This document shows, piece by piece, positions 1 to 9,831 of a stretch of 64,000 nucleotides of DNA. The translations under genes were made by a program, and so were the position numbers. The DNA is from Pseudoalteromonas sp. H105. Lineage in GTDB: Bacteria > Pseudomonadota > Gammaproteobacteria > Enterobacterales > Alteromonadaceae. Location: positions 1-64,000 of the forward strand of contig NZ_LOFH01000008.1 in the NCBI RefSeq assembly GCF_001469215.1. The letters are read 5' to 3'. Position 1 is the stretch's first letter. Every line of letters begins with the position of its first letter. The notes beneath the pieces were generated by a model. The model was not told where the DNA came from. It saw only the letters and a list, made by a program, of their open reading frames with translations, and ran no database searches.

Positions 1-554
<554 letters not shown>

Positions 555-687
555 ATACAACGCCAAACGCGTTTTATGTGACTGTTTAAGCGCAGAAGTT
601 AATAGACTAAAGTAGATTACAGAAAACTTTATTATCAGAATTCCAAATTTAGTTAGTGCGTAGTGATGCGGACTGACAACCAAATTT

Positions 688-803
688 GCTTGGTGACAAT
701 AGCGTTTTGGACCCACCTGACCCCATGCCGAACTCAGTAGTGAAACGAAACAGCGCCGATGATAGTGTAGCATTTGTTATGTGAAAGTAGGTCATCGCCA
801 GGC
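688..803 (+). rRNA. rrf: 5S ribosomal RNA
   Basis: The sequence contains GCGTTTTGGACCCACCTGA, the CCGAACTCAG core and AGTGAAACG, all typical of gammaproteobacterial 5S rRNA. The 5' GCTTGGTG and 3' CGCCAGGC ends can pair to form helix I with some wobble pairs. Length is about 116 nt. It follows the 23S gene by about 130 nt in the same rrn operon. Confidence 0.95.
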
Positions 804-816
804 TCCAAATAAGAGA

Positions 817-847
817 AACCCGTTACAGCGATGTGACGGGTTTTTTG
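817..847 (+). terminator. Rho-independent terminator after 5S rRNA
   Basis: A 10-bp stem (AACCCGTTAC paired with GTGACGGGTT, one G-T wobble) with a 6-nt loop is followed by a run of T. It sits 14 nt after the 5S gene and ends the rrn transcript. Confidence 0.9.
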
Positions 848-870
848 TTGTCTGGGATAAAGTAAATACA

Positions 871-990
871 TCAGGCCACGCCCTCCTGCTGTACTCAGTA
901 GTGAAACGACACAGCGTGAAGGCCAACGATGGTATAGCATTTATTATGCGAAAGTAGGTCATCCTACTGCGTAGCGCACCATGGCTCCAA
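871..990 (+). pseudogene. Degenerate second 5S rRNA copy
   Basis: The segment repeats recognisable parts of the intact 5S gene in order: ACTCAGTAGTGAAACGA, CACAGCG, CGATGGTATAGCATTT, ATTATGCGAAAGTAGGTCAT and then GGCTCCAA. The order is broken by an insertion of about 10 nt after the CACAGCG block and about 16 nt before GGCTCCAA. The 5' third is barely recognisable, so helix I cannot form. It is followed by its own terminator-like hairpin, as the real gene is. This is best read as a decayed tandem 5S copy. Confidence 0.75.
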
Positions 991-998
991 TTAAAGAA

Positions 999-1025
999 AG
1001 TCCGACTCAATGAGCCGGGCTTTTT
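999..1025 (+). terminator. Terminator-like hairpin after the 5S relic
   Basis: AGTCCGACTC can pair with GAGCCGGGCT (one wobble, one mismatch) around a 3-nt loop and is followed by TTTTT. It parallels the terminator after the intact 5S gene. The rest of the gap up to creB holds no further gene. Confidence 0.65.
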
Positions 1026-1210
1026 CACGTCTGCAGGAAAGTGAAATAGTTAGGGAGTCGCAAGCTGTTTAATCTTTCTATCTCGGTTTATACAAAGTAC
1101 CTAACCACGCCATTATGAACAAATAGCATTCTTATAAATGATATTGACTGCATTGATACTTACTGTAACTATGAATGTGTATAGTAGGTTGTAGTAAAGG
1201 AATTAGTTGT

Positions 1211-1891
1211 ATGACAACTGCACGGGTTGTGATCATTGAAGACGAAAAAGCAATAGCAGATACGTTGATCCATACGCTGGAGATGGATGGTTTTTGCGTC
1301 GAGTGGTTTGATACCGCTGGAGCTGGGCTCAATTTTATTAAAACATCAAATGTAGATTTGTTGATTTTAGATGTTGGCTTACCTGATGCAAACGGGTTTG
1401 AATTATGTAAGCAGATCCGTGAGTTTTCCTCTTTACCTATTATTTTCTTAACAGCACGTAATGATGAAATTGATCGTGTTGTTGGATTAGAGATCGGTGC
1501 CGATGACTATGTGACAAAGCCATTTAGTCCACGAGAAATGCTTGCTCGCGTTAAGCTGCGTTTAAAACCTTATGTTGTTAGAGAAACACAGATTAATGAA
1601 CCTACAGAGCTATCAGGACTCTACAGTGATAACTTTGATTATTACTTTAATAACGCTCCGTTAAATTTAACTGCTCTTGAGTTTAAATTGCTCGACAAGC
1701 TCGTGTTATCACCTAAACAGGTATTTTCTCGAGAGCAGTTGCTATCATCAGCACAACTCTGCCAAGACAGTGTTTATAGTCGCAATGTTGACAGCCACAT
1801 CAAGGCCATAAGAAACAAATTACGCATAGTGTGTGATGAGCCAATGATCCATACTAAACGTGGTTTTGGTTACTTTTATGAACCTATTTAA
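1211..1891 (+). CDS. creB: CreB-type response regulator (OmpR family)
   Basis: DNA-binding response regulator of an envelope/metabolic stress two-component system. The N-terminal receiver domain (about 5-115) has the acidic pair IIEDE, phospho-acceptor D54 in LILDVGLPD and the TKPF lysine motif. The C-terminal half is an OmpR/PhoB winged helix (about 130-225). I chose the ATG at 1211 because AAAGGAA lies 8 nt upstream; a longer reading from 1175 has no ribosome site. It overlaps the kinase gene, and a CreD-like membrane protein follows, which is the E. coli creBCD order. No cre-tag repeat (TTCAC pairs) is visible upstream of creD. The assignment rests mainly on the CreC/CreD neighbours. Confidence 0.88.
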   Translation: MTTARVVIIEDEKAIADTLIHTLEMDGFCVEWFDTAGAGLNFIKTSNVDLLILDVGLPDANGFELCKQIREFSSLPIIFLTARNDEIDRVVGLEIGADDYVTKPFSPREMLARVKLRLKPYVVRETQINEPTELSGLYSDNFDYYFNNAPLNLTALEFKLLDKLVLSPKQVFSREQLLSSAQLCQDSVYSRNVDSHIKAIRNKLRIVCDEPMIHTKRGFGYFYEPI

Positions 1892-3359
1892 GCGCTCAAC
1901 ACGTTCATTAGCTCGTCTTAGGCGTTGGCCTAAAATTCCGCTCGGGCTTAGGTTGTTTTTACTCTATTTTATACTCGTTATGTTAACCACTTACTTTGTC
2001 AGTTCAACGGTTATGCGTGAGATTAAGCCTACTATCCGTCAGGTTACAGAGGAAACCTTGGTTGATATGGCCAATTTACTTGCTGTCATGGCACGAGATG
2101 ATTTAGCCAATGGCACACTGTCACAGAGCCGTTTCGCTACTGTGGTAAATTCATATGGGAGTAGGGAGCCAAATGCAAAAATCTGGGGAATAGACAAGCC
2201 AGCGACGAATCACCGTATTTATATTACCGATGCTGCGGGAATCGTGGTGGTTGATTCATGGCAGCAAGATATAGGTAAAGATTATTCACAGTGGAATGAT
2301 GTTTATCTCACATTACGGGGAGAATATGGAGCTCGCTCAACCGCCACTGATAAAGACGATCCCCTTTCAACAGTTATGCATGTGGCAGCGCCCATAATCG
2401 ATAATGATAATATTATTGGCTCAGTCACTGTCGCTAAGCCTAACCGCTCAGTACAACCTTTTATAAATATGTCTAAATATCGCGTATTAAGTTGGTTAGT
2501 TGTGATGAGTGTGTTGGCATTAATGGTAGGTGCATTGATTGCGTGGCGTATTAATGGGGCTTTGTATAAACTGGCCAAATATGCCGATAAAATGGGGCGG
2601 GGAGAAAAAGCATCTAAGCCAAGGTTTAGGGTTTTTTATGAATACAGTTTGTTGAGTGATGCGCTTGAAAAAATGCGCAACCAATTGGATGGTAAAGGTT
2701 ATGTTGAGCACTACGTACAAACGCTTACTCATGAATTAAAAAGCCCTTTATCAGCAATCAAAGGGGCGAGTGAAATTTTACAATCCCCATTAAGCACAGA
2801 CAAGCAACAGCTATTTGCTACTAATATTGAATCTGAAACAGTGCGAATGCAGCAACTCATCGATAAGTTACTCGCACTGACTAAATTAGAGCAACTCCCT
2901 GAACTCGAGCAGCGCAAGAAGGTATTAATACGCCCTATATTTGAAGCGATTAAAGGATCGTTTGTGGCCAGAATCACAAAGCAAAAGGTACAAGTAACAC
3001 TCGATTGTGACGTCCATAGTCAATGTGTAGGTGACGCCTTTTTGATTCAGCAAGCGCTATACAATATTATCGATAATGCATTGGATTTTATTAATGAGGA
3101 GGGTGAAATCCACATTCAAGTAACGGAAAAACCGACATCAGTTGATATTTTTATCGATAATACGGGGCCTTGTATTCCTGATTACGCGCTTCAACGCATC
3201 ACAGAGCGTTTTTATTCTCTACCTAGAGCAGATGGTAAAAAAAGCACTGGCTTAGGCTTAAACTTTGTTGAGCAAGTTGTGAAGTTACATAAAAGCCAAC
3301 TCAACATAGAAAATACTCACAATGGTGTCCGCGTTCATATAAAAATGCCTACCCCATAA
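1878..3359 (+). CDS. creC: CreC-type sensor histidine kinase
   Basis: Inner-membrane sensor kinase that would phosphorylate the adjacent CreB-like regulator. From the ATG at 1878 it has a transmembrane helix at about 24-44 and a periplasmic sensor region at about 45-200. A second helix follows at about 203-223, then a HAMP-like linker. The H-box TLTHELKSPLSAIKGA carries the phospho-histidine H285. The ATPase domain shows NIIDNALDF (N box), DNTGPCIP (G1) and GLGLNFVEQ (G2). The start overlaps the end of creB by 14 nt, so translation is probably coupled. An in-frame GTG at 1860 is the alternative start. About 490 residues, close to CreC of enterobacteria. Confidence 0.9.
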   Translation: MNLFKRSTRSLARLRRWPKIPLGLRLFLLYFILVMLTTYFVSSTVMREIKPTIRQVTEETLVDMANLLAVMARDDLANGTLSQSRFATVVNSYGSREPNAKIWGIDKPATNHRIYITDAAGIVVVDSWQQDIGKDYSQWNDVYLTLRGEYGARSTATDKDDPLSTVMHVAAPIIDNDNIIGSVTVAKPNRSVQPFINMSKYRVLSWLVVMSVLALMVGALIAWRINGALYKLAKYADKMGRGEKASKPRFRVFYEYSLLSDALEKMRNQLDGKGYVEHYVQTLTHELKSPLSAIKGASEILQSPLSTDKQQLFATNIESETVRMQQLIDKLLALTKLEQLPELEQRKKVLIRPIFEAIKGSFVARITKQKVQVTLDCDVHSQCVGDAFLIQQALYNIIDNALDFINEEGEIHIQVTEKPTSVDIFIDNTGPCIPDYALQRITERFYSLPRADGKKSTGLGLNFVEQVVKLHKSQLNIENTHNGVRVHIKMPTP

Positions 3360-3436
3360 AAGCTCCATGTAAAAACCTCAGTAACTCCATATAGCTTCGT
3401 TACCCTGTGTTTATGAAATACATGGAGCGCAAAGCA

Positions 3437-4741
3437 ATGAAACAAAGAATAGAAACCAAACTCATCATAATCATAGGCCTCATCGTGTTGTTATTGATCC
3501 CTATTTTTATGATCCAAAACCTCATCGATGAGCGATCAGAGCTACAGCAACAAGTACAGGCTGAGATAGCAAAGAGCAGCAGTGATGAGCAGCGTGTCAT
3601 TGGCCCGTTTATTCATGCTCAGTACTTAGAAACTGTCACGGTTGATGGCAAAACGAGCGAGCAATTGATGAATATTACGCTGTTACCTGACTCACTTAAT
3701 GTCAGTAGTAATCTATCAACATTTGAAAAGTATCGTGGTATTTATAAAGCGTTGTTATACCGCTCACAAAACCAATTTGAAGGGCAATTTAAAATAAATT
3801 CATTAGCGGTTTTGGCAGATAAAAAAATCAAACGGCTTAACCTTATTTTGGCGATTGCTGATATTCGAGGGATAGGACAAGGGTCAAAAATTAGTGTGAA
3901 CGAACGTGAATATGAGCTTCTACCTGGTACCCAGCTAAATCAGTTACCAGAAGGTATTCGTATAGAGCTTGATTATGACACCCTTCGCGAAAGAGCGGTA
4001 TTACCGTATAGGATTGATTTAAATCTACAAGGTATGCGTCAACTCGCATTTGCACCCGTTGGCAAAAACAGCTCACTGACCATGCAAGCGGATTGGCCAC
4101 ACCCAAGTTTTGTGGGGGACTACCTGCCACTAGATTCAACAATTTCGGCACAAGGTTTTTCTGCTCATTGGCAAACTAATTACTTTGCAACTAATCTGCA
4201 AGAGCTCTTTAATCAGTGTCTATTTAGTAGTGACTGCACCTTGTTTAAGCAGCGCAGTATGGGGGTAAATTTAGTCGATAGTGTTAATCACTACCTTAAA
4301 AACTATCGGGCGAGTAATTATGCCATCCTGGTTGTTGTGCTTATTTTTGCGAGTTTCTTTCTGCTCGAGGTGCTGCGTGATGAACCAATACACCCTGTTC
4401 AATATGGTTTTGTAGGGCTCGCTTTGGCGGTATTTTATTTACTGTTAATTTCACTGAGTGAGCACGTAGGGTTTAATATTGCGTATTTATTATCTGCGCT
4501 TGCGTCAGCCGCCTTACTCAGTGTTTATGTTGCGGGTATGCTCAAAAATAGCAAACACGGCGGGTTATTTTTATGTGGGGTGTTATTTCTCTATAGTCTT
4601 TTATACGGGTTACTCAGTGCTGAAGATTACGCATTGCTAATGGGGAGTGTGTTGGTGTTCGCGGTACTCAGTTTAATTATGTTATTAACGCGTAAGGTTA
4701 ATTGGTACGGCGCCCAGCCGCAGGACGAAGAGACAAGCTAA
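3437..4741 (+). CDS. creD: CreD-like inner-membrane protein
   Basis: CreD family membrane protein, the usual target of CreBC, linked in other bacteria to envelope integrity and beta-lactam tolerance. One N-terminal transmembrane helix (about 10-28) precedes a large periplasmic domain (about 30-295). At least five hydrophobic helices follow in the last 130 residues, then a short polar tail. The start at 3437 has GGAG nine nucleotides upstream; an upstream in-frame reading from 3407 adds ten residues. About 434 residues, normal for the family. It lies 77 nt after creC, probably in the same operon, and ends at a strong bidirectional terminator. Confidence 0.88.
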   Translation: MKQRIETKLIIIIGLIVLLLIPIFMIQNLIDERSELQQQVQAEIAKSSSDEQRVIGPFIHAQYLETVTVDGKTSEQLMNITLLPDSLNVSSNLSTFEKYRGIYKALLYRSQNQFEGQFKINSLAVLADKKIKRLNLILAIADIRGIGQGSKISVNEREYELLPGTQLNQLPEGIRIELDYDTLRERAVLPYRIDLNLQGMRQLAFAPVGKNSSLTMQADWPHPSFVGDYLPLDSTISAQGFSAHWQTNYFATNLQELFNQCLFSSDCTLFKQRSMGVNLVDSVNHYLKNYRASNYAILVVVLIFASFFLLEVLRDEPIHPVQYGFVGLALAVFYLLLISLSEHVGFNIAYLLSALASAALLSVYVAGMLKNSKHGGLFLCGVLFLYSLLYGLLSAEDYALLMGSVLVFAVLSLIMLLTRKVNWYGAQPQDEETS

Positions 4742-4748
4742 TACCTTT

Positions 4749-4785
4749 AAAAGGGGGGGCTGACAGTTGTTTCAGCCCCCTTTTG
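4749..4785. terminator. Bidirectional terminator between creD and mltD
   Basis: AAAAGGGGGGGCTGA pairs with TCAGCCCCCTTTT around a short loop, giving a GC-rich stem flanked by A on one side and T on the other. It can end both the rightward creD transcript and the leftward mltD transcript, which converge here. Confidence 0.9.
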
Positions 4786-6066
4786 TTAACTATTTGATAA
4801 AAATACCGTTAGCTTCTCACCTATTTGTAAGCGATCTCGCGACAGGTTATTCCATTGTTTTAATTTGCTAATACTGACATTGTAGCGTTTGGCTATTTTC
4901 CATAAACTTTCGCCTGATTTAACTAAGTGCTCAACCTCTTGGTCTGCCAGCATCGGTAGTATCAATTTTTTACCTGCACGAATACGGTCAGTCTTTAAAT
5001 TATTAAATGCTTTTAGCTGATTCACACTGATAGCATAACGTTTTGCAATCACGCTTAAGCTATCTCCTGGTTGAATTGTGTAATGCTGCCATTGGCTGTA
5101 ATCATTTGCTTTTTGGTTAGCTAACATACCCTGAAATTCAGCGAGTTTATTCACCGGCACAACAATATGAGGTGCATCAATAATTGCGGGGAAGCGGATC
5201 ACACCATAGTTTAATGGCTCTAACGATTGCCATTCTTGTTGACTATCTAACATAACCGCACCGGAGATAGGTAAAGTTGCAATGGCTTGTTGGTTATTAA
5301 TTGCAGGGAAGGCCATTTTATTACTTTTTAAAAGCTGGGCAGCAGCAAGTAACTTAGGAACATATTGGCTTGTTTGCTTAGGAAGTTTTAAATTAAAAAA
5401 ATCAGTGGGCTTACCCTGTTTTTTATTGTTCCTGATAGCTCTTTTTACACGGCCTTCACCTACGTTATAAGCTGCAATTGCATGATACCAATCACCATCA
5501 AAGCGCGTGTGTAAATACTCCATAAAATCCAGTGCAGCTCGGGTACTGTCTATTACGTCTTGGCGTCCGTCATACCAAGGTGATATTTGCACGTTAAAAT
5601 ACTTAGCAATAGCAGGCGTTAGTTGCCATAAGCCAGAGGCATGTTTATGCGAGTACGCACTGGCATCAAAGTCACTTTCAATCAACGGCATTAATGCCAG
5701 CTCAATGGGCAGCCCGCGTTTTTCAACCTCACTAACAATATGGTAAAGGTAAGGCTCAGCACGGCGGCTAATTTCATCCATGTAATTTGGGTGTGTTAAA
5801 TACCAGGCAATACGCTTTTGCACCGCTGGATGGCTTGAGTTTGCAAACGAAAGTTGTACTTTAATACGTTGCCATACATCGTCTAGCGCGTGTGGGTTGA
5901 TTGGTGTAATGTGCTCAACAACCGCCTCTTTGGGCTCATTTTTTACAATGGGGCTTGGTTGCGCGATGGTTTTTTCTGGCTCAGGTGTTGGCGCTTTGAG
6001 CGTGGTTTCACAGCCAGATAAAATAATAACCAACGGTAGAATGCGGATGAATCGATTTACAAACAC
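4786..6066 (-). CDS. mltD: Membrane-bound lytic murein transglycosylase D with two LysM domains
   Basis: Outer-membrane lipoprotein that cleaves peptidoglycan glycan strands by a lytic transglycosylase reaction. A lipobox ending in C19 (IILSGC) is followed by a Pro/Glu-rich linker. The SLT domain spans about 105-215, with catalytic E130 in MPLIESDFD, then SGLWQLTP and AAYNVGEGRV. Two LysM peptidoglycan-binding modules lie at about 328-371 and 380-423. E. coli MltD has the same plan. The start is GTG at 6066 with CGGAG about ten nucleotides upstream. It is monocistronic and converges on creD. Confidence 0.93.
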   Translation of the reverse strand: MFVNRFIRILPLVIILSGCETTLKAPTPEPEKTIAQPSPIVKNEPKEAVVEHITPINPHALDDVWQRIKVQLSFANSSHPAVQKRIAWYLTHPNYMDEISRRAEPYLYHIVSEVEKRGLPIELALMPLIESDFDASAYSHKHASGLWQLTPAIAKYFNVQISPWYDGRQDVIDSTRAALDFMEYLHTRFDGDWYHAIAAYNVGEGRVKRAIRNNKKQGKPTDFFNLKLPKQTSQYVPKLLAAAQLLKSNKMAFPAINNQQAIATLPISGAVMLDSQQEWQSLEPLNYGVIRFPAIIDAPHIVVPVNKLAEFQGMLANQKANDYSQWQHYTIQPGDSLSVIAKRYAISVNQLKAFNNLKTDRIRAGKKLILPMLADQEVEHLVKSGESLWKIAKRYNVSISKLKQWNNLSRDRLQIGEKLTVFLSNS

Positions 6067-6132
6067 GTACTAAATTACTCCGAAAATATAAATGCAGCTA
6101 AATTAAAGCCGTTTAGCTTAACATAGGGTGAG

Positions 6133-6999
6133 CTAAAAATGAGTCGTGACTGAATTTAAATACGTTTTAAACGGCTCTTTATAACGACGAGACAGGTTAA
6201 GCACTTTGCCTGTGGTGAGTTTCACTTCACTATCGCCGCTGGGTAAAGGTGTGATTGATTCAACCGTGTCTAAGCGAATAGCGTGTGAGCGATGAATGCG
6301 GCAAAACCCTTGCTGCTCTAACTGTTCACTCAATTGGGTTAACGTTGCGCGTAAAGGGTAAATGCGTTCGCCTATGTGTAAATTCACATAATTACCACTG
6401 GATTCAAGCCAGTCTATGTGTGCTACGCGAATAATAAACTCTTTACCTAATTTCTTGACAAGTAGTCGATCTAAATTAGCGTTTTGAGGTGTGTCTTCAC
6501 CTTGTGAAATAGGGGCGGCCTCCCCTGTTAATTGACTCACAATATATTGATAGGTTTTTATGACCACAATTAAAAATAAGAATCCCCATAAGTCTTTTCG
6601 ATATTCATACAGTAATTCAAACCAACTTAAACCAAAGTCATAATGCATGTCCTGCACGGTATACACTAGCTTGCGAATCGCGACCATTACACCGATATGT
6701 GATAGCGAAAAAACAATACTGCTAAGAGAGTAAATTAATAATGAACGCGCTATTTTTTGCCAATCAAAAGGGCTCACTTTTAATAGCCATATTAAAGCAG
6801 GAAATAACAATAGGGTGCCAATAGCGCTAGAGTATTCCCATATAAAGGGTTCCCAAAGCATAAAGGGAAGTACACCATCACGCTGGGCTTCCATAATATT
6901 TGAACTGGCATTTATCGTGTTATTAATAAAAATATAACTACATAAAAATAAGGTGCCATACCAGGTTTGATAGCGTTGAAAGTGCATTAAAGTGATCAT
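6133..6999 (-). CDS. LytTR-type membrane-anchored transcriptional regulator
   Basis: The N-terminal half has several hydrophobic helices, including the stretch WEYSSAIGTLLLFPALIWL. The C-terminal about 100 residues form a LytTR DNA-binding domain: HIDWLESSGNYVNLH, FCRIHRSHAIRL and KVLNLSRRYKEPF. This is a one-component regulator held in the membrane, not a response regulator, because no receiver domain is present. The start is uncertain: the frame opens with TTG at 7053 directly after a stop, and ATG codons occur at 6999 and 6987 without a clear ribosome site. I use the first ATG. It is divergent from an acyltransferase gene, a likely target, but no operator could be seen. Confidence 0.82.
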   Translation of the reverse strand: MITLMHFQRYQTWYGTLFLCSYIFINNTINASSNIMEAQRDGVLPFMLWEPFIWEYSSAIGTLLLFPALIWLLKVSPFDWQKIARSLLIYSLSSIVFSLSHIGVMVAIRKLVYTVQDMHYDFGLSWFELLYEYRKDLWGFLFLIVVIKTYQYIVSQLTGEAAPISQGEDTPQNANLDRLLVKKLGKEFIIRVAHIDWLESSGNYVNLHIGERIYPLRATLTQLSEQLEQQGFCRIHRSHAIRLDTVESITPLPSGDSEVKLTTGKVLNLSRRYKEPFKTYLNSVTTHF

Positions 7000-7175
7000 T
7001 ATTATTAGTATGCTGAAGGTCTTTAATAAATAGATTATCAATATAGCTAACAATCACCAAGTTTATCATCCCTGTATTCCACCGCTTGTCCCTAATGACT
7101 GTTTTATAAGCCTTTTTTTGTTGCATTAAACCACACCGTAAGCATAGTGAATGTCATTTAATTTTTGTTGAAACA

Positions 7176-8459
7176 ATGATGTTCACTAAAACACAGATAA
7201 AGAACCGCTTCGAAATTGTATTATCTCCTTGGCTAAACGTGTTTAACCAATCTGGCGAGCGAGCACCGCGCCGTTATGATTTAGATTGGTTGAGAGTGTT
7301 AGCCTTTGGCTTATTAATTTTTTATCACACCGGCATGTTATACAGCCAAAACTGGGGATTTCATTTTAAAAGCCAGTATCTATCAAGCAATGTAGAAAAT
7401 GCCATGCTCTTACTGTCGCCATGGCGGATGGGGTTAATTTGGTTTATTTCAGGTGTGGCGCTGCGCTTTATTGTTGCGCGCTTTAGCTTAGGTGTATTTT
7501 TAACTACGCGAAGTGTAAAAATATTATTGCCATTATTAATCGGTATTTGGTTTATTGTGCCGATTCAGCTTTATGCGCAAATGAGCCAAGAGGTTGGTTT
7601 ATCTATGAGCTTTTGGCAGTTTTATAGCCAGTTTTTTGATTTAACCAATCCGCTATTTGAGCAGTACCAAGCAGGTATTTGGCCGCATGTTGATGTAAAT
7701 CACCTGTGGTATTTACGCTCGTTATGGCAATTTACTATGTTGCTGGTATTGGCTCTGCCGCTGCTTCATCACGCTGTTGTGCAAGCAGTTATCACACGTT
7801 TATGTGAGCAGTCGTTACTGATGATTTTCATCACCTTGTTACTGCCGCTGTGTATTTTAAAGTTGAGCTGGCCAAGCGATACATTCAGATACCCCATGGG
7901 CGCGCTGTTTTTACTATACGGTTACTTGTTTGCGTGGCAGCCTGCATTTTATAGCCAGCTACTTCGCCATTGGCGAGTGTTGCTCGGTGCATTTTTGGTT
8001 GGTTATTTGCTCGTGGTGGTGGGGTATCACATGATTTGGCAAAACTCTGCTGCTAGCCAATGGCAAATTACGAGCATTGACATGCTGTATACTGCGCAAA
8101 GATTAGTAGGCGTGTTGTTAATGCTGGCATTAGCAAAACGTTTTTTGAATCACGATCACCCTAAATTAGCGTTACTAAACTCAGCCGTATTTCCATTTTA
8201 TCTATTGCACCAAAGTGTGATTATTGGTCTTGCGTTTTACTTATCTGAGTGGCAATTAGGTGGGTTTTTGGAACCGCTATTGGTACTGAGTTTAACGTTT
8301 ATACTCTGTTGGCTGGTGTTTGTGAGTGTACGTAGTGTTGATTTATTACGCCCGCTTTTAGGAGTGAAGGCCAAAGGTACATACACGTCATGGCAAGTTA
8401 AAGCTGGCTTTTGCTGCGGGCTTATATTGGTAAGCCCGCTGATCTTTAGGTTGATTTAA
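7176..8459 (+). CDS. Acyltransferase family 3 membrane protein
   Basis: Integral membrane protein of the acyltransferase-3 family, which O-acylates sugars or lipids on envelope glycoconjugates. It opens with the family signature RRYDLDWLRVLAFGLLIFYH, containing the conserved histidine of the first helix. About ten hydrophobic segments follow over 427 residues. The substrate cannot be told from sequence. The gene is transcribed away from the LytTR regulator and has no other partner on its strand. No strong ribosome site precedes the doubled ATG at 7176. Confidence 0.83.
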   Translation: MMFTKTQIKNRFEIVLSPWLNVFNQSGERAPRRYDLDWLRVLAFGLLIFYHTGMLYSQNWGFHFKSQYLSSNVENAMLLLSPWRMGLIWFISGVALRFIVARFSLGVFLTTRSVKILLPLLIGIWFIVPIQLYAQMSQEVGLSMSFWQFYSQFFDLTNPLFEQYQAGIWPHVDVNHLWYLRSLWQFTMLLVLALPLLHHAVVQAVITRLCEQSLLMIFITLLLPLCILKLSWPSDTFRYPMGALFLLYGYLFAWQPAFYSQLLRHWRVLLGAFLVGYLLVVVGYHMIWQNSAASQWQITSIDMLYTAQRLVGVLLMLALAKRFLNHDHPKLALLNSAVFPFYLLHQSVIIGLAFYLSEWQLGGFLEPLLVLSLTFILCWLVFVSVRSVDLLRPLLGVKAKGTYTSWQVKAGFCCGLILVSPLIFRLI

Positions 8460-8505
8460 TTACCTGTATTGCAAGTTAATTATCGGCGCAAACGACGACC
8501 TATAC

Positions 8506-9831
8506 TCATCCAAACACACACCTAAAGCATGCGCCGTGTGGCTTTTGTACATAAATTAAATCACCGCCGTGGTTGAGCATGATTTGCCGAGAGAGGCTGA
8601 GACCAATACCAGAGCCCTGTTGTTTAGTAGTAAAAAACGGCACGAAAATCATATCCAGTACATGCTCGGGGATCCCGGGACCTGTATCAGCCACTTCAAG
8701 GTAGTACTGCTGAGCTGAGTTTTGCCCAAGGGTTAAGCTTATTCGTGCATTTAATTGATCAGGAGATTCACTTTTTAGTGTTGCCTGTTGCTCTAATACA
8801 TCAAGGGCATTTTTAACCAGGTTAATCAACACCTGTTCTATTTGCGCAGGGTCAAGCATCACTAACTGTTGTGTATGCGTATGCTGCGTAAGTGTAATGC
8901 TATGTTCATTTGCGTGTTGTTGATGTAAAGCAACCACGCGATGCAACATTGGGGCTAAATCGGTTGGATGTAGTTTAGCTGCGGGCAGCTGACTAACTTG
9001 CCGGAAACGCGCGATAAATTCGCCTAAATGCTGCGTACGTGATGCAATAGTGTTTAAGGCTAGCTGTAAATCTTGTTTATCTTCATCATCATGAAAAGAC
9101 AATGTCTTAGGTAATAAGCTAGTGCATGTGTGAGCGAGCGAGGCCAATGGGGTAATTGAATTAGCAACTTCATGGGTGAGCACTTTGGTGAGTCGCTTAT
9201 ACGCTTGTTGCTCTTTATGTTGCAGCTGATCATGGATAGATTGAATACTGATCACACGGCGGTTTTTGCCTTGGATAGCGGCAATACTTAATTGAATAGA
9301 AAGCGTATCTTGCTGCTCACCACTGTGCCATTGGCTGGTGGTACGAAAGTTAGTCTCACTGCTTAATAGTAAATCCCCAATAGTCTCTAACTGGTTTAAA
9401 TGGGTAACTGATTGGCCAAGCAGCTTGACTACGGCGGGATTTGATTCGATCACTTTACCGTGGTTATCACACACGAGTACGGCTAAGTCGATATGAATGA
9501 GCAGCGCTTGCAAAAATTGCGCTTGTTGCTCTGCGTTAAAGCGCGCAGTTTGCATTTGGTTTTTCACTTGTTCGAACTGTTGGCGCATTGGGTTATGCTT
9601 ACCAAGGCCTAGGGTACTGTCACCATTGGCAAGTGCGCGAATGACCATTTCGGCTTGGCGTTGTTGGCGTCTAAACAAGTTAAAAATATGCCCGATCAAC
9701 CCTATATTTATCAGGCTAAGTAACACTAAGCTGGCAGATAAGCCTTGTTGTAAGAATAAATTAGCGGCCAGTAAGGTTAAACTAATTAACGCGGCTAAAC
9801 TGCCTGCGAGTCCCCATTGTGAGTGCATCAT
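8506..9831 (-). CDS. NtrY-like sensor histidine kinase
   Basis: Membrane sensor kinase, cognate partner of the sigma-54 activator encoded immediately upstream on the same strand (adjacent, no gap). Two hydrophobic helices lie at about 8-50. A PAS-like domain spans about 105-200. The H-box is KVLTHEVANSITPLASLAH with H220, the variant typical of NtrY-like kinases. The ATPase has NLVKNALDVLE, VADTGPGIPE and GSGIGLSLSRQI. There is almost no periplasmic loop, so any stimulus is probably sensed in the membrane or cytoplasm. Together with the regulator it faces the exporter operon starting at 11482 and very likely controls it. Confidence 0.88.
   Translation of the reverse strand: MMHSQWGLAGSLAALISLTLLAANLFLQQGLSASLVLLSLINIGLIGHIFNLFRRQQRQAEMVIRALANGDSTLGLGKHNPMRQQFEQVKNQMQTARFNAEQQAQFLQALLIHIDLAVLVCDNHGKVIESNPAVVKLLGQSVTHLNQLETIGDLLLSSETNFRTTSQWHSGEQQDTLSIQLSIAAIQGKNRRVISIQSIHDQLQHKEQQAYKRLTKVLTHEVANSITPLASLAHTCTSLLPKTLSFHDDEDKQDLQLALNTIASRTQHLGEFIARFRQVSQLPAAKLHPTDLAPMLHRVVALHQQHANEHSITLTQHTHTQQLVMLDPAQIEQVLINLVKNALDVLEQQATLKSESPDQLNARISLTLGQNSAQQYYLEVADTGPGIPEHVLDMIFVPFFTTKQQGSGIGLSLSRQIMLNHGGDLIYVQKPHGACFRCVFG

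Noticed and set aside
3360..3436. cre-tag (TTCAC direct repeat) upstream of creD
   Set aside because: No TTCAC pair is present in this interval, so direct CreB control could not be shown from sequence.
6999..7126. Upstream frame 6938-7126 as a frameshifted N-terminal extension of the LytTR regulator
   Set aside because: Family members start close to the RYQTWYG region, so no extension is needed; the hydrophobic look is expected of AT-rich DNA.
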